Assembly (NCBI GenBank): GCA_047495785.1
Contig: JBLDXI010000009.1
Coordinates: 4,216,001-4,280,000 of the forward strand
Direction: 5' to 3'
Source of the DNA: Lepidodermella squamata
Taxonomy: Eukaryota; Gastrotricha
DNA: 64,000 nt
The notes beneath the pieces are model-generated. The model searched no databases. It had not been told where the DNA came from and worked only from the letters and a program-made list of their open reading frames with translations. How positions within the stretch are numbered: position 1 is the first letter of the stretch; each line of letters opens with the position of its first letter. Both the position numbers and the translations under genes were made by a program. Positions 60,201-64,000 of this stretch are shown here, piece by piece.

Positions 60201-63200
60201 ATTCATCACGTCATCAATCGACGGGGGTTCAGACACTCTACCTTGTGTTGATCAAATACTGAGCCAACGAAATTGTATCGGCGGTTCCGGTAATCGTTAT
60301 CTTGCGCTCGGGGGAACCCTCTTCGAGAGGCGCTATTTTAATCGTGGCGCCCGACAATTGCCTTAATTAATTAATATCAAGATTAAAATTATGAAAAAAA
60401 TCTCGCTCTATATAATTAAATAAATTAAGCATTCCAGGTATTGAATTTTCTACTAAATTTGCTCGGTAAAAAATAGAGTGCACGATATGTCATAATAAAT
60501 GACATGCCAGGTGAAAAATATGATGACTAATTTTTAATTAATTAAGAGACTATATAATTAAATAGCGTGGTGAGTTTTTTGTCATGACTCGCTGACTTAC
60601 CTAATTTCGTTGATTTTCGATCCGCCCCGGCCGATGATACAACCGATAAGTTCGTTCGGAACGTTTATCTCGGCGCTTGTCGCCATGTTCGGGTTGAAAG
60701 CAGGCAGTTGTTGGGCGGGCGCGTTGGCCGGGCGCAGGAACGCCATGCCAGGGAAGCCAGGGATCATATCTACAGGGCCGAAAAAATTTCAAAATGAATC
60801 CGATTTTTTCGTGGGAATTTCTGGAAATTACCAGGAATCATCTGCTGGGGCAACAAACCGTAGGCCGGTTGCGGTTGCAGTTGAGTTCCGGGCGGTAGCT
60901 TCGATAATTGTTGATACAATAGTTGCTGGAATGAAGAAGCATACTTTAAACGGAAATGACAAAAAATGGAAGAATATTATAATATAAACATTAGTCAGAT
61001 AAAAGGTATCATAGAAGCATGCGATTGCCTCTTCATAAAAAATCTAACTAGGTCACACGAAAAGAACGTCACACAAAATCACTCTATTAGTTCAAGTAGC
61101 CTGGATCCCATAATTTCCTCGAAAATTTTCTCACAAATGGTCTCAAAAATATGATTCAGTAAAAATTGATGAATATATTTTTCAAATATTAGCAATATTT
61201 TTTCAAAATTTTTCAAAATTTGGCGAAATTGCAAACCATGAAAATTTTTTATTCTCGAATAATTGCTTTGAATTGTATTTAATTTGTGCTATTCAAGTTA
61301 TCATCATTACCCTAATACTCTTGTTCAAAAATTCTCAAAATAAATTCCTTATCTGCGAGGCGAAATTGGTATACCAATAGGCGATTTTCAAGTTTTAAAT
61401 CCCATAATTTAAACCAAAATAATTGTAAATAATAGCACGTAAATCAATTTTTCGGTTTTTCTTTCGGTTGTGACAAAAAATCGTAGAATTCCTGATTTTT
61501 CAGTTTTTGATATAAAAATCGAATTTGTTAAGGCTTACCTCGTTAGTTTGGATAGCGAACGGGAACGGCGACGCGCCACCGGCCGGCCCAGCGGCCTGGA
61601 TGAGCAGGGGCGTGGCGGCAGCGGCCGCAGCAGCAGCGGCGGCTTGTTGCGGAGAAATGCACTGGACGGGCGCTACCGGCATGGCTGGTCGTGGTCGGTA
61701 AGGAATCGTCACACCTTTTACAGGAGTCTGCGAAAAATAAACAGCACCACATTAGAATAAAATCCAACAATGTTAAGGTGGATAAAAATGAAGGAAAAAA
61801 ATTAGGCACCTGCTGCGGTTGAAACGTTTTTGAGGGCAATTGAGGCGAAAATTCGTCAACAAAAAATTGAGACGGTACTTTTCAATAATATACTACCTAT
61901 TTTTTGGCCGAGAAAGTACAGTCGATGATAAAAGGCTAATGAAGATACACTGGGAGATGCGATGCGCGCGCGCAAAAATATTATCTTTATATTACGTTTT
62001 ATAAGGTAGTAGTCATAATAATAATAATCGAAAAATCGGCGCTGATTTATTCTTCTAGAGGTTATCTATGCGCGGTAGTAACGAGCGTGCCGTTGAGTGA
62101 TGGAACCGGGCGCGGAGACCGGCGCCCGAATCGGAAGCGGAAACGCAGCCACCTGGAACGATCTTCATTATTTTTCAGCGCGCAGCTAGCCCGGGTTATA
62201 GATAAAACTTTGATAATGGCGAAAAATGCGGAAATTGTTTGTTTGCGTAGCGCGTGGCGTTGCGCTCGTTTCGCCCGCATGTGCGCCCGGCGAAAGACGG
62301 CCCTCGCTCATAACAAGCCCGATCATTGCGCGCAGGCAGGTCAGTGGTAAAAAACCGGGCGGCTCAGAAAAATCCCGCGCTCATACCCACCCGCTCAGAG
62401 TGTATAGGTTTGCTTAACGCGCGTCTCTCTTCAAAGTAACGCGGCGACAAATGTTATTTCTATGAAAGATGAAAGATGATTGCTAAGCACACCAAGTAGG
62501 TAAGAGAGAGAGACAAAACACGCGCGCAGGTTTGCAAGCAAAATAAAAACAATGATGATATTATTCATGAAGAGAGATGGGCGAGGCTGAGACACCCTAC
62601 TGCGACGACGATGCGCGGTATATAATAATAATAATAATAATAATAATATATTCCGCTACCGGATTTTACGTAAGTGTAATAGAAGCCGCGAGACGACGCG
62701 CGAGAAAAAAATCGCGCGAAAAATAATATTTTTACAATCGGCGGAATTTTCATCTTGGTTAGGCAGTAGGCAGTAGGATTTTTCCTCCACCACCAATGCC
62801 ATCAGGCCGTAATACTGGCAGACTGCACTTGTCGTTTCGCTTTATCGTCACTAATCACACGCGCGCTTCGTCAAACAAACGTGGCTTGACAGAGGGATGA
62901 AGAGCTGCTGCTACTGTTGGAGATGGCCTGTCAACAGATTTATTAGCCGCCCATCATATTGTTATTGCATAACGACGAAGATGCGCACAGAGGCGGAACG
63001 CGGTGACTTATCGCTGCTGGGACTATAAGTGACTGTGATAATAATAATAATCCCTCGGCCGCGAAAAGACAGCAGCGGCGACAAAGGAAACGGGAAGTAA
63101 TGATGATGGCAGGCGCATCGCTCTCAAGCGGCTATTTCCTTAATCAAACACGCGGCTGTGAGAGATAGGCGACGAGCATCAAGTGGCCCGCGAAATGATG

Positions 63201-64000
63201 ATGATGATGACATTTCGCCAATAATTAACATTCGCGCAGGGCCTGGTTGTTTATTATTACACATGACCCGAAACGCGTACTTGATAGCGGCAACAACGCG
63301 CGGTCGCGACGGCGCGGCCCTTTGCCCATCTTATAATAACGCAGCAATAATATGACTCATCATTTTGCTTGCTCGGTGAGGAAGCACGCGACACCAGGCT
63401 GTAATTGGGGTGCGCAATTAAAAATATTAGTCGAATCATCGATTTTTTTCACGTAACTACTGACCACCACCACGCGGCAAATCACGCTAAGACGATGCGA
63501 TTGATACAAGTCTTGAAACACGCGAAAAAAACTATCGAATTTCCCCCAACTTCGGGTTTGGTATAAAACAAAACGTCGGGTGTGTTTTAAGGGGGAACAA
63601 GGGCCGAGAAAATGAGAGGCTAAAATCAGCAGGCGACGATATGTAAAAAACTTCGATGCTAGGTAAAAAGGGCCCCGGATAATTGAAATAAAAAAATAGC
63701 CATGATTTTTTCTGGATTTTTAAGGAGGATCGGTTTTTCTCTCGGTTTGATTTTCAGAAATGAAAAGTAATAAATGAGAGATAGTAATATTTTTGTTGTC
63801 GTCATGAGGGTAGAATTATATACACCGATGGAATTTTCTTCTCAATTATTCGCACCTCTTTTCAACGCAAGCAGCTGAAAAAATTGATTAATTTGTTTGC
63901 AAAAATTTCGAAAAAATATTGCGAGATCAAAATATTAATAACGCACCTCTAGTAAGATGTGGCAAATAGATTCGATGCACTGCGGTATGGCCTGGGCAGT
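57271..64000 (-). CDS. mub: mub/PCBP-like KH-domain RNA-binding protein, C-terminal half (partial)
   Basis: Exons found: 63947->64000 (end of KH2), 61539-61727, 60832-60925, 60601-60769, 60242-60361, 57271-57838. KH2 ends IPQCIESICHILLE, and the linker has KGVTIPYRPRPAMPV, as in PCBP proteins. KH3 reads NVPNELIGCIIGRGGSKINE, followed by LAQYLINTSVEIQ across the GTAGAG donor at 60236-60241. The last exon encodes a long glutamine-rich tail with Ala runs and ends KFASAAKFSPY. KH proteins of this group bind C-rich RNA and control splicing and stability. The first half, with KH1, lies beyond the right edge. Introns are much longer (up to 2.2 kb) than elsewhere in the window. The symbol follows Drosophila mub; orthology is inferred. 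Confidence 0.88.
57494..57830 (-). repeat. CAG/CAA trinucleotide repeat encoding polyglutamine
   Basis: Several runs of CAG and CAA codons in the last exon of the KH gene, the longest about 14 glutamines near 57656-57697. Confidence 0.9.
58851..59777. mobile_element. Foldback transposon with repeated-unit arms, 927 bp
   Basis: Flanked by an 8-bp direct repeat ATATTAAA (58843-58850, 59778-59785). Ends GGTCGCCTGACA and (complement) GGTGTGCCGACA. The left arm (58855-59056) is an array of variants of CGACACTTGCGCCC and the right arm (59530-59770) an array of the complement (GGGCGCAAATGTCG). Inside is a second inverted repeat (59113-59190 and 59236-59316). No coding capacity. It lies in the last intron of the KH gene. 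Confidence 0.88.
59113..59316. repeat. Inner inverted repeat of the foldback element
   Basis: Arms 59113-59190 and 59236-59316 share TTTTGAATGCTATTTTGGGG and GGGTTGTGGACC in opposite orientation with few mismatches, around a loop of about 45 bases. Confidence 0.9.
61728..63946. other. Long intron of the KH gene
   Basis: No gene seen. Contains an ATA/AAT microsatellite at about 62621-62647 and several CGCG-rich patches at 62040-62420 and 62860-63320. Open frames here show no recognisable domain. Confidence 0.6.

Noticed and set aside
60235-60241. Stop codon of the KH gene after LINTR (TAG in the frame)
   Set aside because: Reading through the GTAGAG donor to 57838 restores the conserved LINTSVEIQ continuation, so it is an intron, not the end.
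61950-63450. Arg-rich open frames in the long KH intron
   Set aside because: GC-rich, low-complexity frames on both strands with no domain; intronic.

Overview
This is a eukaryotic, animal genomic window. The evidence is multi-exon genes with short GT-AG introns (mostly 45-65 bases), secreted EGF/PAN/fibrinogen/sushi proteins, a PCBP/mub-type KH protein, a hAT transposon, LINE remnants and several foldback elements. I place it in an invertebrate bilaterian but cannot resolve the phylum. Exon models were made by hand from splice sites and paralogue comparison. Every complete model given has a total coding length divisible by three and no internal stop, except the transposase.

Layout. (1) 1-16254, minus strand: four tandem secreted lectin-like genes, three complete (731, 731 and 734 aa) and one cut by the left edge. 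Their order is signal peptide, EGF repeats, a concanavalin-A-like region, two EGF, PAN/apple and a C-terminal fibrinogen-related domain. A 4.4-kb hAT transposon with an intact 8-bp target duplication sits between the two rightmost copies. (2) 16509-48773, minus strand: nine tandem genes of the STRA6/RBP-receptor family (747-819 aa, all with open reading frames), interrupted by LINE remnants (20.2-22.0 kb), a MITE and one unrelated four-helix membrane gene (29012-30314). (3) 48.8-54.9 kb, plus strand: two small secreted sushi genes sharing a conserved C-terminal peptide ending GRR, a degenerate third copy, and a foldback element carrying hammerhead-like motifs. (4) 57271-64000, minus strand: the 3' half of a mub/PCBP-like triple-KH RNA-binding protein with a polyQ tail. 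Its last intron holds a 927-bp foldback transposon built of repeated short units.

Working together. The two minus-strand arrays look like lineage-specific expansions. Each contains a tract of about 0.5 kb, intron included, that is identical between two neighbours, which points to recent gene conversion. Vertebrate STRA6 takes up retinol from a binding protein; whether these invertebrate copies bind retinoids is unknown. The fibrinogen-lectin proteins are plausible secreted recognition proteins. The most unusual candidates are the sushi-plus-peptide genes, the nine-gene STRA6-like array, the orphan four-helix gene inside it, and a possible -1 frameshift site in the transposase.
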